Shown: positions 1 through 7,636, numbered from the stretch's first letter. The stretch is DNA of 10,694 bases from CAYJPV01 sp964396055 (GCA_964396055.1 CAYNDV010000149.1:1-10694), one strand, 5' to 3'. Numbers and translations: made by a program. Notes: generated by a model from the sequence alone, not told the origin.

Positions 1-456
1 CGCGAGAAGCAGCGCGTGAAGCGCATCTACGGCGTGCTCGAGAACCAGTTCCGCCGCTACTTCGAGGCGGCCGCGCGCGAGCGCGGGATCACGGGCGAGC
101 TGCTGCTCCAGAAGCTCGAGACGCGCCTCGACAACGTGATCTACCGGACGGGCTTCGCCACCTCGCGCGCCCAGGCGCGCCAGCTGGTGCGGCACGGCCA
201 CTTCTCGGTCAACGGCCGCAAGGTGGACATCCCCTCCTTCAGCGTCCGCCAGAACGACATCGTCGCCGTGCGGGACCGCAGCAAGCAGAGCGCCGCCGTG
301 CTCCACGCCATGGACGAGGTCAAGGGGCGCGGCATTCCGGAATGGCTCGAGCTGCGGGCCGAGCAGATGGCCGCCCGCATCGTGTCGATGCCGACGCGGG
401 CCCAGATCAACCTGCCCGTGCAGGAGCAGCTGATCGTCGAGCTGTATTCGAAGTAG
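1..456 (+). CDS. rpsD: 30S ribosomal protein S4, C-terminal part (5' end outside window)
   Basis: Primary 16S rRNA-binding protein of the small subunit. The reading frame is open from base 1 (REKQRVKRIYGVLE...), so the gene starts upstream; 151 residues are visible and about 55 N-terminal residues are missing compared with the usual length of about 206. The segment LETRLDNVIYRTGFATSRAQ and the following VNGRKVDIP form the S4 RNA-binding domain, and the protein ends in the family-typical IVELYSK. It is followed by rpoA and rplQ, the standard order of the alpha operon, so rpsM and rpsK are expected just upstream. In many bacteria S4 represses its own operon translationally; the leader where that would act is not in view. 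Identity is secure. Confidence 0.97.
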   Translation, partial: REKQRVKRIYGVLENQFRRYFEAAARERGITGELLLQKLETRLDNVIYRTGFATSRAQARQLVRHGHFSVNGRKVDIPSFSVRQNDIVAVRDRSKQSAAVLHAMDEVKGRGIPEWLELRAEQMAARIVSMPTRAQINLPVQEQLIVELYSK

Positions 457-505
457 GGCGCGGCAAGCAGGCAGCGCCGCGTGGGCCCCCCGGGTCCCGC
501 GGCCA

Positions 506-521
506 CCGGGCGGACGCCCGG
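506..521 (+). other. GC hairpin in the rpsD-rpoA spacer
   Basis: CCGGGCG at 506-512 and CGCCCGG at 515-521 are perfect inverted repeats with only GA between them, so a real RNA hairpin would open to a four-base loop. It ends six bases before the rpoA Shine-Dalgarno stretch AGGAAAGGA (528-536). It could pause polymerase, protect the mRNA end or modulate rpoA translation. In sequence this GC-rich, short palindromes also arise by chance, so the function is open. Confidence 0.4.
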
Positions 522-544
522 GAGCCAGGAAAGGATCGCGAACG

Positions 545-1531
<987 letters not shown>

Positions 1532-1539
1532 GGACGGTA

Positions 1540-1577
1540 GAAGCAAGAAGCAAGAAGCAAGAAGCAAGAAGCAAGAA
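1540..1577 (+). repeat. Tandem heptamer array GAAGCAA, five units plus a partial
   Basis: Five exact GAAGCAA units occupy 1540-1574, followed by GAA at 1575-1577. The array starts eight bases after the rpoA stop codon and lies inside the rpoA-rplQ spacer of a ribosomal operon, so it should be transcribed. It is purine-rich and A-rich, unlike its GC-rich surroundings. No Shine-Dalgarno or coding role is apparent. Confidence 0.9.
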
Positions 1578-1622
1578 CGGGAGACAGAACGTCGATTCTT
1601 GCTCCTGAAGTCTGGCTTCTGA
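1570..1622 (+). repeat. Inverted, degenerate heptamers forming a hairpin with the GAAGCAA array
   Basis: TTCTTGCT at 1596-1603 is the exact reverse complement of AGCAAGAA at 1570-1577, giving an 8-bp stem with an 18-nt loop. Further out, GCTTCT at 1615-1620 complements AGAAGC at 1553-1558. Read on the minus strand, 1591-1622 parses into degenerate heptamers AGAAGCC, AGACTTC, AGGAGCA and AGAATCG, the same family as the direct array in opposite orientation. In mRNA this would be an imperfect stem ending just before the rplQ ribosome binding site (GAGGA, 1624-1628). Confidence 0.6.
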
Positions 1623-1636
1623 CGAGGATCAGAGAC

Positions 1637-2230
1637 ATGCGTCATCGAGTTGCCCACAGAAAACTGGGGATGGTTACCGAGCACCGCCTCTCGCTCCTGC
1701 GCAACCAGGCCTCCGCCCTGCTGCGCCACGAGCACATCGAGACCACGGTGCCCCGCGCCAAGGAACTGCGCCCCTTCGTCGAGCGGCTCATCACCGTGGC
1801 CAAGAACGGCACGGCGGAAGGCGGCCAGGCCCTGCACGCCCGGCGCCAGGTCGCCAGGGACATCGCCGACGGCGACGTGCTGAAGAAGCTGTTCGACACC
1901 ATCGCCCCGCGCTTCACGGGCCGTCCCGGCGGGTACGTGCGCATCCTGCGCGCCGGCTTCCGCAAGGGTGACGGCGCCGACGTCGCGCTGGTCGAACTGG
2001 TGGGCAGCGAGTACGACCCCAAGAAGGCCGCCGCCGACAAGGCCAAGAAGGCGGCGGACAAGGGCGAAGGCAAGGGCCTCGGCGGGCGCCTGCGCGCCGC
2101 CGCCAACCGCGTGCGCGGCCGCAAGGCCGACGAAGACGAAAGCGGCGTCCCGCTGCACGAGCACACCAAGGCGGCCAAGCAGCCAGGCACCCGTGCCCGG
2201 CACACCGGGCGCAGCGGCAAGGGCGGGTAG
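1637..2230 (+). CDS. rplQ: 50S ribosomal protein L17 with long basic C-terminal tail
   Basis: Large-subunit protein near the peptide exit tunnel. The core at residues 1 to about 125 carries the family signature: MRHRVAHRKLG, LRNQASALLRHEHIETTVPR (21-40), AKELRPFVERLITVAK (41-56), LFDTIAPRF and GGYVRI (98-103), ending VELVGSEYDP. Most L17 proteins stop at about 115-130 residues; this one runs to 197. Its tail of about 70 residues is rich in Lys, Arg, Ala and Gly and probably disordered, with a short acidic DEDES patch at 166-170. The tail is in frame, keeps the local codon bias and has a normal stop, so it looks like a genuine extension. The ATG at 1637 has GAGGA at 1624-1628. This is the last gene of the operon before the hairpin at 2257. 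Confidence 0.96.
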   Translation: MRHRVAHRKLGMVTEHRLSLLRNQASALLRHEHIETTVPRAKELRPFVERLITVAKNGTAEGGQALHARRQVARDIADGDVLKKLFDTIAPRFTGRPGGYVRILRAGFRKGDGADVALVELVGSEYDPKKAAADKAKKAADKGEGKGLGGRLRAAANRVRGRKADEDESGVPLHEHTKAAKQPGTRARHTGRSGKGG

Positions 2231-2256
2231 GCCGCAACGCCCCACCTCGAACAGGA

Positions 2257-2292
2257 CAACGGGCCTGGCCGGTGAACCGGTCAGGCCCGTTG
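2257..2292. terminator. Long GC hairpin between convergent rplQ and the DUF1501 gene
   Basis: CAACGGGCCTGGCCGG (2257-2272) and CCGGTCAGGCCCGTTG (2277-2292) form a 16-bp stem around a TGAA loop, with one G-T wobble. It sits between two converging stop codons (2230 and 2318), where a bidirectional terminator is expected. There is no T-tract on either side, so if it terminates it does so as a U-less structure or together with Rho. It could also protect the mRNA 3' ends. Confidence 0.75.
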
Positions 2293-2317
2293 CCGTGTAC
2301 CGCGACCGCTCCGGCTC

Positions 2318-3562
2318 TCAGGCCAGGAACCCGAGGTCGACCACCGGGTGCCCGAGAAACACCTCGTCGGCCTCAGCCTGGCTCACGCCGAGCCACCGCC
2401 GCAGGATCGTGCCGAACACGTCGCGGTAGTCCGCCTGCCGCGCCAGTTCGTGCCACTCGGGATCGAGCTGCGACGGATCCACGGGCGGATGGCCGTTGGC
2501 GAAGCCGCCGACCACCCCCGCACCACCCAGCACCAGCACCGGGTTCACGGTGCCGTGATCGGTGCCGGCCGACCCGTTCTCGTAGACGGTCCGCCCGAAC
2601 TCGGAGAAGACCACGATCAGGGTGTCCTGCGCCAGGCCGAGCGCGGCGAGGTCCGCGTAGAAGGCGCCCAGGGCATCCGAGACGGTCTGCAGCAGCTGCC
2701 CGTGGTAATCCTGGTCGTTCTGCCGGCTGTGCGTGTCGAAGCCGCCCGTGCCCACGTGGAAGCACCGCATGCCCACGCCGGCGTGGAGCAGCCGCACGAT
2801 CTGCTGCAGCAGCACGGAGAACCAGTCGTCGGGGTACTGCCCGACGAACGCGACCTCAGGCACCTGCTCGAAGGTGTCGATGAGCGACACCAGCCCCGAC
2901 GACGTCCGCGCCACGGTGTTCACCGGCAGCGTCCCGCCCGACGCCGCGGCGGCGATCGAGCTGTACGCCAGCTGGCGGGCCGCCGTGTCGTGCGGATACC
3001 AGCCGTCCGACGGGAAGACCATGTCGTCGATCGACGTGAACGCCGGGACGAACCCCTCGGTGCCGGTGGTCAGCAGCGTCGGTGACCCCAGAATCTCGGC
3101 CACGTTCGGGAACGCCGGCGTCGGCAGGAGGTTCAGGTACCGGGCCAGCCAGCCGTCCGGGCTGTGGCCGGGCGAACCGCTGTGCCAGATGCGTTGCGCG
3201 TAGTCGTGTGAGAAGGACGGATTCGGATACGACACGCCCTGAACGACGGCGAGCCGGCCCGCGTCGAAGTGCGACTTGAGGGCCGTGAGCGCCGGGTGAA
3301 AGCCGACCGGCTCGCCCGGCACCTTGAGCACCTGCGCCTCGGGGACGGCGATGCGGGGGCGGAACTCGGTGTAGTACGGATCGAACCCCCACGGCGGCAG
3401 CGTGTTCAGGCCGTCGTTGCCGCCGAACAGTTCGACGAGCACCAGGTTGCGGGTCAGGCCGGGGGCCGCGAAGACGCCCCGCGCGAAGGCGCTGGAGGCC
3501 GCGAGCGCCGCCGGCAGGGCGAGCGCGCTGCGGTGCAGGAACGCGCGACGGGTCAGGCTCAT
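2318..3562 (-). CDS. DUF1501 family protein, Tat-exported
   Basis: 414-residue member of DUF1501, a family related in fold to the alkaline phosphatase/sulfatase group and without an established substrate. The N-terminus MSLTRRAFLHRSALALPAAL has a twin-arginine motif (R5-R6) before a hydrophobic stretch and Ala-rich cleavage region (to about residue 32), so export of a folded, probably metal-binding protein through Tat is likely. Family motifs are present: LFGGNDGLNTLP (45-56), GGFDTHSRQ (273-281), FSEFGRTVYENGSAGTDHG (319-337) and the closing DYRDVFGTILRRWLG (378-392). The candidate metal/active residues D276, H278, E321, D335 and H336 are intact. The ATG at 3562 has GAGAGGA upstream. It lies 19 nt after the DUF1800 gene on the same strand, so the two are almost surely cotranscribed. 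The biochemical role is unknown. Confidence 0.93.
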   Translation of the reverse strand: MSLTRRAFLHRSALALPAALAASSAFARGVFAAPGLTRNLVLVELFGGNDGLNTLPPWGFDPYYTEFRPRIAVPEAQVLKVPGEPVGFHPALTALKSHFDAGRLAVVQGVSYPNPSFSHDYAQRIWHSGSPGHSPDGWLARYLNLLPTPAFPNVAEILGSPTLLTTGTEGFVPAFTSIDDMVFPSDGWYPHDTAARQLAYSSIAAAASGGTLPVNTVARTSSGLVSLIDTFEQVPEVAFVGQYPDDWFSVLLQQIVRLLHAGVGMRCFHVGTGGFDTHSRQNDQDYHGQLLQTVSDALGAFYADLAALGLAQDTLIVVFSEFGRTVYENGSAGTDHGTVNPVLVLGGAGVVGGFANGHPPVDPSQLDPEWHELARQADYRDVFGTILRRWLGVSQAEADEVFLGHPVVDLGFLA

Positions 3563-3581
3563 GACGGACGTCCTCTCGGCT

Positions 3582-4946
3582 TCAGCAGAACTGGTACTCG
3601 GGGCACGCCAGGATCAGCGCAACCAGTCCCCGGACTTTCGAGTCGATGGTGTCGCGGTTCAGCACGAAGGGCTCGGGCTGCCCGTTGGCGCCCATGTTCA
3701 AGTACGCGACCAGGGCATCGCGCGTCGTCGACTGGGCGGCGACGGGGCCCAGCCTGGCCAGCATCCAATCGACGGTGGAGGCGGCAGTCTGGGCCGCCCA
3801 CAGGCGCCGCGGCGGGAGCAGGGGCAGGGGGTTCCACAGGAACAGCTGCCAGCCCGGTTCGCGGCCCGACGCGATCTCCTCGCCGGCCCGGAGGCGGCTG
3901 AACAGGCCGTTCGACGAGACCCACGCCAGGTGCTCCTTCCAGCCGAACACCGACGGCGGATCGGCGATCGACTGGCCGAGGTACTGGATGGACTCGCCGA
4001 GGGCCCAGTCCATCCAGGCCTTGGCGCGGTTGAATCGGCCGCCCAGCAGCGCCATCGACCCCACGAGCCACTCGCAGGGATTCTTGACCCGCGCCTGGCG
4101 GACCGCCGGCGCATAGAACTCGTCGCGGGTGAACATCAGCTCCACGACGGGACGGATGGTCAGGCCCCGGGCCAGGTACTCGGCCTCGAGCGCGTCGAGC
4201 ACGGGGTCGTCGAGATCGACGGGCGCGGCGAAGGTGCTCCAGAGTCGCCACGCCACGCGCCGGGCCGTGGCCGGGTCCTCGGCCAGCATCGCGATGACGT
4301 CCTCGCCGCCGAAGGGGCCGGTCTGGCCGCGGAACGTCTTCAGGCCGCCGTCGTGATCCCATTCGTTGAAGCGGAAGGCGCCGTTGCGCCAGTTGAAGCT
4401 CCAGCCCGTGAACGCCCGCGCGCCCTCGACGACGTCCAACTCGGTGTAGGTGGGGGCGCCGGTCCGGTCGAAGACACCCGTGGTGAACAGCTCCATCAGC
4501 TCGCGGGCGAAGTTCTCGTTCGGATCGTCCTTCGTGTTGGTGGCGCCGTCGAGCCAGATGAGCATGGCCGCTGACTTGCTGACCTGCTCGACCAGCGTCG
4601 GGAAGCTGCCGAGGGCGTTGCGCCGCAGGATCTGGTTCTGCAGGTGCATGAACTTCGTGTTGGACACCTTGTGGTAGCCCGTCGCGAAGTGGTTGTGCCA
4701 CATGAGCGTGAGCTTCTCGACCAGCGGCGCCCGCGTCGCCAGCATGCGGCGCAGCCACCACGCCTGGAACTGGTTGAGGTACACGTCCCGCGTGTTGAGC
4801 GCGTCAGGTTCGGGCGGCCTGAACAGCCCGGCGACGGTCATGCCCAACCCGGCGCGGACGGCGCGATCGATCGCGGCCGGCGGCGCGCCGAAGGTGGCGC
4901 GGCGGAGCAGGTGGGCGGCGTTCTCGGCATTCCACACCACGGCCAT
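3582..4946 (-). CDS. DUF1800 family protein
   Basis: 454-residue DUF1800 protein, recognised from AAHLLRRATFG (10-20), LTLMWHNHFATGYHKVSN (79-96), NENFARELMELFTTGV (143-158), EGARAFTGW (174-182) and the terminal ACPEYQFC. The activity of the family is not established, but it is found again and again beside DUF1501, suggesting a joint role at the cell surface or periplasm. The start at 4946 is chosen because family homology begins at once (MAVVWNAENAAHLL) and GGGAG lies about 10 nt upstream; a longer reading frame continues only by running into unknown bases. No signal peptide or twin-arginine motif is visible here, unlike its partner, so it may travel with DUF1501 or stay inside. It is the first gene of the unit; its promoter is probably partly in the gap at 5013-5112. 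Confidence 0.92.
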   Translation of the reverse strand: MAVVWNAENAAHLLRRATFGAPPAAIDRAVRAGLGMTVAGLFRPPEPDALNTRDVYLNQFQAWWLRRMLATRAPLVEKLTLMWHNHFATGYHKVSNTKFMHLQNQILRRNALGSFPTLVEQVSKSAAMLIWLDGATNTKDDPNENFARELMELFTTGVFDRTGAPTYTELDVVEGARAFTGWSFNWRNGAFRFNEWDHDGGLKTFRGQTGPFGGEDVIAMLAEDPATARRVAWRLWSTFAAPVDLDDPVLDALEAEYLARGLTIRPVVELMFTRDEFYAPAVRQARVKNPCEWLVGSMALLGGRFNRAKAWMDWALGESIQYLGQSIADPPSVFGWKEHLAWVSSNGLFSRLRAGEEIASGREPGWQLFLWNPLPLLPPRRLWAAQTAASTVDWMLARLGPVAAQSTTRDALVAYLNMGANGQPEPFVLNRDTIDSKVRGLVALILACPEYQFC

Positions 4947-5012
4947 GGCGGCGGCTCCCGGAGTAGAGAGGTGGACCCGGACCCGATGGTAACGTACGAC
5001 GTGCGCCCGGGC

Positions 5013-5112
5013 NNNNNNNNNNNNNNNNNNNNNNNNNNNNNNNNNNNNNNNNNNNNNNNNNNNNNNNNNNNNNNNNNNNNNNNNNNNNNNNNNNNNNNNN
5101 NNNNNNNNNNNN
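5013..5112. other. Assembly gap (100 N)
   Basis: Exactly 100 undetermined bases, the conventional size for a scaffold gap of unknown length. It lies between the divergent DUF1800 and cydA genes and probably hides their promoters. The true distance, and even direct adjacency of the two sides, cannot be assumed. Confidence 0.98.
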
Positions 5113-5128
5113 CCTGGCGGCGCCGGGG

Positions 5129-5134
5129 TATGAT
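5129..5134 (+). promoter_or_regulatory. Candidate -10 box of the cydAB promoter
   Basis: TATGAT matches the sigma70 -10 consensus in five of six positions and lies 27 nt before the cydA start. A -35 box 17 nt upstream would fall at 5106-5111, inside the gap, so it cannot be checked. It would give a leader of about 20 nt containing GGAGGA at 5147-5152. Any ArcA- or FNR-like operator would also lie in the missing bases. Confidence 0.5.
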
Positions 5135-5160
5135 CGCCCCACCCCCGGAGGAACGCTGCC

Positions 5161-6507
5161 GTGGACGTGCTCCTGTTGTCGCGCGTGCAGTTTGCGGTGA
5201 CCATCGCCTTCCACTACCTGTACCCGCCGCTCAGCATCGGCCTCGGCGTGGTGCTGGTGGTGATGGAGGGTCTCTACCTGAAGACCCGGCTGCCGATCTA
5301 CCAGCAGATGACGCGGTTCTGGGTGCGCGTCTTCGGCCTCACCTTCGCCCTGGGCGTGGCCACGGGCATCGTGATGGAGTTCGAGTTCGGCACCAACTGG
5401 GCGGCGTACTCGCGCTTCGTCGGCGACGTCTTTGGCAGCGCCCTCGCGGCCGAGGGCATCTTCGCGTTCTTCCTCGAGTCGGGCTTCCTGGCGATCCTGC
5501 TGTTCGGCTGGGACAAGGTCGGCCCCCGCCTGCACTTCTTCGCGACGGTGATGGTGTGCCTCGGCGCCCACTTCAGCGCGATCTGGATCGTGGTGGCCAA
5601 CTCGTGGATGCAGACGCCCGCGGGGTACCGGCTGGCCGATCACCCGCTGGGCCTGCGGGCCGAGGTGACGGACTTCTGGGCCGTGGTCTTCAATCCCTCG
5701 TCGATGGAACGCCTGGCGCACACCATCGTCGGCGCGTGGCAGGCGGGCGCGTTCCTCGTGGTGTCGGTGGGGGCCTACTACCTGCTCAGAGGGCGGTTCG
5801 AGGACTTCGCCCGCCGGTCGCTGCGCGTGGGCCTGACCCTCGCCCTGGTGTCCTCGCTGGCCTCGGCCGCGACCGGCCATCTCAGCGCCGACGGCGTCGG
5901 CCGGCACCAGCCGGCCAAGCTCGCGGCCATGGAGGCCCATTACCCCGAGCACGCCCCGGCCGACCTCTACCTGTTCGGCTGGGTCGATGAGGGGCGCGAG
6001 CGCGTCGTCGGCGTGGCGCTGCCGGGAATGCTGAGCTGGCTGCTGCACGGCGACCGTGCCGCGCCGGTCACGGGACTGCGGGCGTTCCCGCCCGGCGACC
6101 GGCCCCCGGTGCAGCTGGTTTTCCAGGCGTACCACCTGATGGTCGCCGTCGGCATGGGGTTGATCGCCGTCGCCGCCCTCGGCCTGTTCGCGCTGCGGCC
6201 CGGCCGGACCACGGCCAGTCCCTGGCTGCTCCGCCTGCTCGTGCTGTCGGTGCTCGGGCCTCAGCTGGCGAACCAGATGGGCTGGATGACGGCCGAGGTC
6301 GGCCGCCAGCCCTGGATCGTCTACGGGCTCATGCGCACGAGCGACGGCGTCAGCCGCTCGGTGCCGGCGGGGTCCGTGGTGTTCTCCCTCGTGCTGTTCA
6401 CCCTGATCTACGCGCTGCTCTTCGCGCTGTTCCTCTACCTGCTCAACGCAAAGATCTCCCACGGGCCCCTGGCCGACGACCTGGGGACCGGACATCACCG
6501 GGCGTGA
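5161..6507 (+). CDS. cydA: Cytochrome bd quinol oxidase subunit I, short Q-loop type
   Basis: Haem-carrying subunit of the cytochrome bd terminal oxidase in the inner membrane; it oxidises quinol and reduces oxygen to water with very high oxygen affinity. Conserved features, with E. coli equivalents: H18 (H19) and E98/E106 (E99/E107) of the b595/d site; H187 (H186) and M327 (M393), ligands of b558; K253 and E258 (K252/E257) for quinol; and GRQPW at 381-385. At 448 residues it is shorter than the 522 of E. coli. The difference is in the Q-loop: 69 positions separate E258 from M327, against 136 between E257 and M393. This is the short-loop form seen in cyanide-insensitive and many Gram-positive bd oxidases. 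About nine membrane helices are expected. The start is GTG at 5161 with GGAGGA eight bases upstream. The gene abuts cydB. Confidence 0.96.
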   Translation: MDVLLLSRVQFAVTIAFHYLYPPLSIGLGVVLVVMEGLYLKTRLPIYQQMTRFWVRVFGLTFALGVATGIVMEFEFGTNWAAYSRFVGDVFGSALAAEGIFAFFLESGFLAILLFGWDKVGPRLHFFATVMVCLGAHFSAIWIVVANSWMQTPAGYRLADHPLGLRAEVTDFWAVVFNPSSMERLAHTIVGAWQAGAFLVVSVGAYYLLRGRFEDFARRSLRVGLTLALVSSLASAATGHLSADGVGRHQPAKLAAMEAHYPEHAPADLYLFGWVDEGRERVVGVALPGMLSWLLHGDRAAPVTGLRAFPPGDRPPVQLVFQAYHLMVAVGMGLIAVAALGLFALRPGRTTASPWLLRLLVLSVLGPQLANQMGWMTAEVGRQPWIVYGLMRTSDGVSRSVPAGSVVFSLVLFTLIYALLFALFLYLLNAKISHGPLADDLGTGHHRA

Positions 6508-6509
6508 CC

Positions 6510-7529
6510 ATGACCATCGATCTCCAGACGATCTGGTTCCTGCTGGTCGGCGCGCTGCTGGCCGGGTACGCCGTGCTCGACGGCTTCGATCTCGGCGTCG
6601 GGGTCCTGCATCTGGGCGCCAGGACCGACGAGGAGCGTCGGGTGTTCCTGAACGCGATCGGGCCGGTGTGGGACGGCAACGAGGTGTGGCTCGTCACGGG
6701 TGGGGGGGCGCTGTTCGCGGCGTTCCCGGCGGTGTACGCCGGCGTGTTCTCCGGGTTCTACCCGGCGATGATGCTGCTGCTGGTGGCGCTGATCTTCCGC
6801 GCGGTGGCCATCGAGTTCCGCAGCAAGCACCCGGCGCGCGGGTGGCGGCAGGCCTGGGACGTGAGCTTCAGCGTGGCGTCGATCCTCGGGGCCTTCGTCA
6901 TGGGGCTGGCTTTCGGCAACGTCATCCGCGGCATTCCGCTCGACGCCCGCGGCGAGTTCACGGGCGGCCTCCCGGACCTGCTGAATCCGTACGCGCTGCT
7001 GACCGGCGTCACGACGGTGGCCCTCTTCGCGATGCACGGCGCGATCTACCTCGTGCTGAAGACGAGCGGACCGGTCCAGGCCCGGGTCCGCCCCTGGGTC
7101 AACCAGGCCATCATCACGTTCGTCATCGCATACGCCACGACGACGATGGCCACGCTGCTCTACGTGCCGCACATGGGCGAGCGCCTCCGGGCGCAGCCGC
7201 TGCTGTTCGCCGTGCCGGTGGCCACGATGCTGGCCATCGCCAACGTGCCGCGGGAGATGACGCGCGGTCGGGAGATGCGGGCGTTCCTGTCGTCCTGCGC
7301 CGCGGTGTTCGGGCTGATGGGCCTGGCCGGCCTGGGCATGTACCCGGCGCTGGTCCGGGGGGCTGACGCGGCCATGAGCCTGACGGTCTACTCGGCCGCC
7401 TCGTCCGCGGGGACGCTGCGCACCATGCTCATCATCGCGGCCATCGGGATTCCCCTCGTGCTGGCCTACACGATCAGCATCTACTGGATCTTCCGGGGGA
7501 AGGTGAAGCTGGATTCGATGTCTTACTAG
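6510..7529 (+). CDS. cydB: Cytochrome bd quinol oxidase subunit II
   Basis: Partner subunit that stabilises CydA and helps form the oxygen and proton channels. The 339-residue multispanning membrane protein opens with IDLQTIWFLLVGALLAGYAV and carries LDGFDLGVG, GPVWDGNEVWLVTGGGALFA and ALIFRAVAIEFRSK; it ends YWIFRGKVKLDSMSY, a normal C-terminus. The ATG at 6510 is two bases after the cydA stop. A GTG at 6504 in frame would overlap that stop by four bases (GTGA) and add two residues, and it cannot be excluded; translation is probably coupled. The stop codon TAG is part of the first CTAGAGG unit of the downstream repeat. No CydX-like small gene follows before the terminator, and cydCD is not in view. 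Confidence 0.95.
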   Translation: MTIDLQTIWFLLVGALLAGYAVLDGFDLGVGVLHLGARTDEERRVFLNAIGPVWDGNEVWLVTGGGALFAAFPAVYAGVFSGFYPAMMLLLVALIFRAVAIEFRSKHPARGWRQAWDVSFSVASILGAFVMGLAFGNVIRGIPLDARGEFTGGLPDLLNPYALLTGVTTVALFAMHGAIYLVLKTSGPVQARVRPWVNQAIITFVIAYATTTMATLLYVPHMGERLRAQPLLFAVPVATMLAIANVPREMTRGREMRAFLSSCAAVFGLMGLAGLGMYPALVRGADAAMSLTVYSAASSAGTLRTMLIIAAIGIPLVLAYTISIYWIFRGKVKLDSMSY

Positions 7530-7599
7530 AGGCTAGAGGCTAGAGGCTAGAGGCTAGAGGCTAGAGGCTGGGGGCGAGGGGCTGGAAGCCTGGGGCTGA
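7526..7599 (+). repeat. Tandem heptamer array CTAGAGG, six exact units plus degenerate tail
   Basis: Six exact CTAGAGG units at 7526-7567, then a tail that keeps the 7-bp phase while diverging: CTGGGGG, CGAGGGG, CTGGAAG, CCTGGGG (to 7595) and a partial CTGA. The first unit begins in the last sense codon of cydB and supplies its TAG stop (7527-7529). The array sits between cydB and the hairpin at 7606-7636. The gradual decay suggests old copies at the distal side and young or homogenised copies beside the gene. Confidence 0.92.
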
Positions 7600-7605
7600 A
7601 GACGA

Positions 7606-7636
7606 CGGGCCTGCCGGAGGTCAACCGGCAGGCCCG
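7606..7636. terminator. GC hairpin between convergent cydB and fusA2-like genes
   Basis: CGGGCCTGCCGG (7606-7617) and CCGGCAGGCCCG (7625-7636) form a perfect 12-bp stem with loop AGGTCAA. ACGAC (7602-7606) and GTCGT (7640-7644) allow an alternative outer extension across a bulge. It lies between the converging stops at 7529 and 7664, so it can serve both genes. No T-tract follows on either strand. The stem core closely resembles that of the hairpin at 2257-2292. Confidence 0.75.

Noticed and set aside
3402..4574. Long plus-strand open frame across the DUF1501/DUF1800 junction
   Set aside because: It is a shadow of two recognised minus-strand genes and resembles no known family.
4986..4991. 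TACCAT on the minus strand as -10 box of the DUF1800 gene
   Set aside because: It matches only four of six bases and the matching -35 position falls partly into the gap, so it cannot be supported.
4947..5204. Upstream extension of the DUF1800 protein to a start beyond the gap
   Set aside because: It passes through 34 unknown residues, and homology plus a GGGAG site support the start at 4946.
4644..6498. Long open frames that cross the N gap on both strands
   Set aside because: They exist only because unknown bases contain no stop; outside the gap they are antisense or out-of-frame shadows of the DUF1800 gene and cydA.
7526..7599. CRISPR array or transposon end
   Set aside because: Units are 7 bp, directly adjacent, with no spacers, no nearby cas genes and no transposase.
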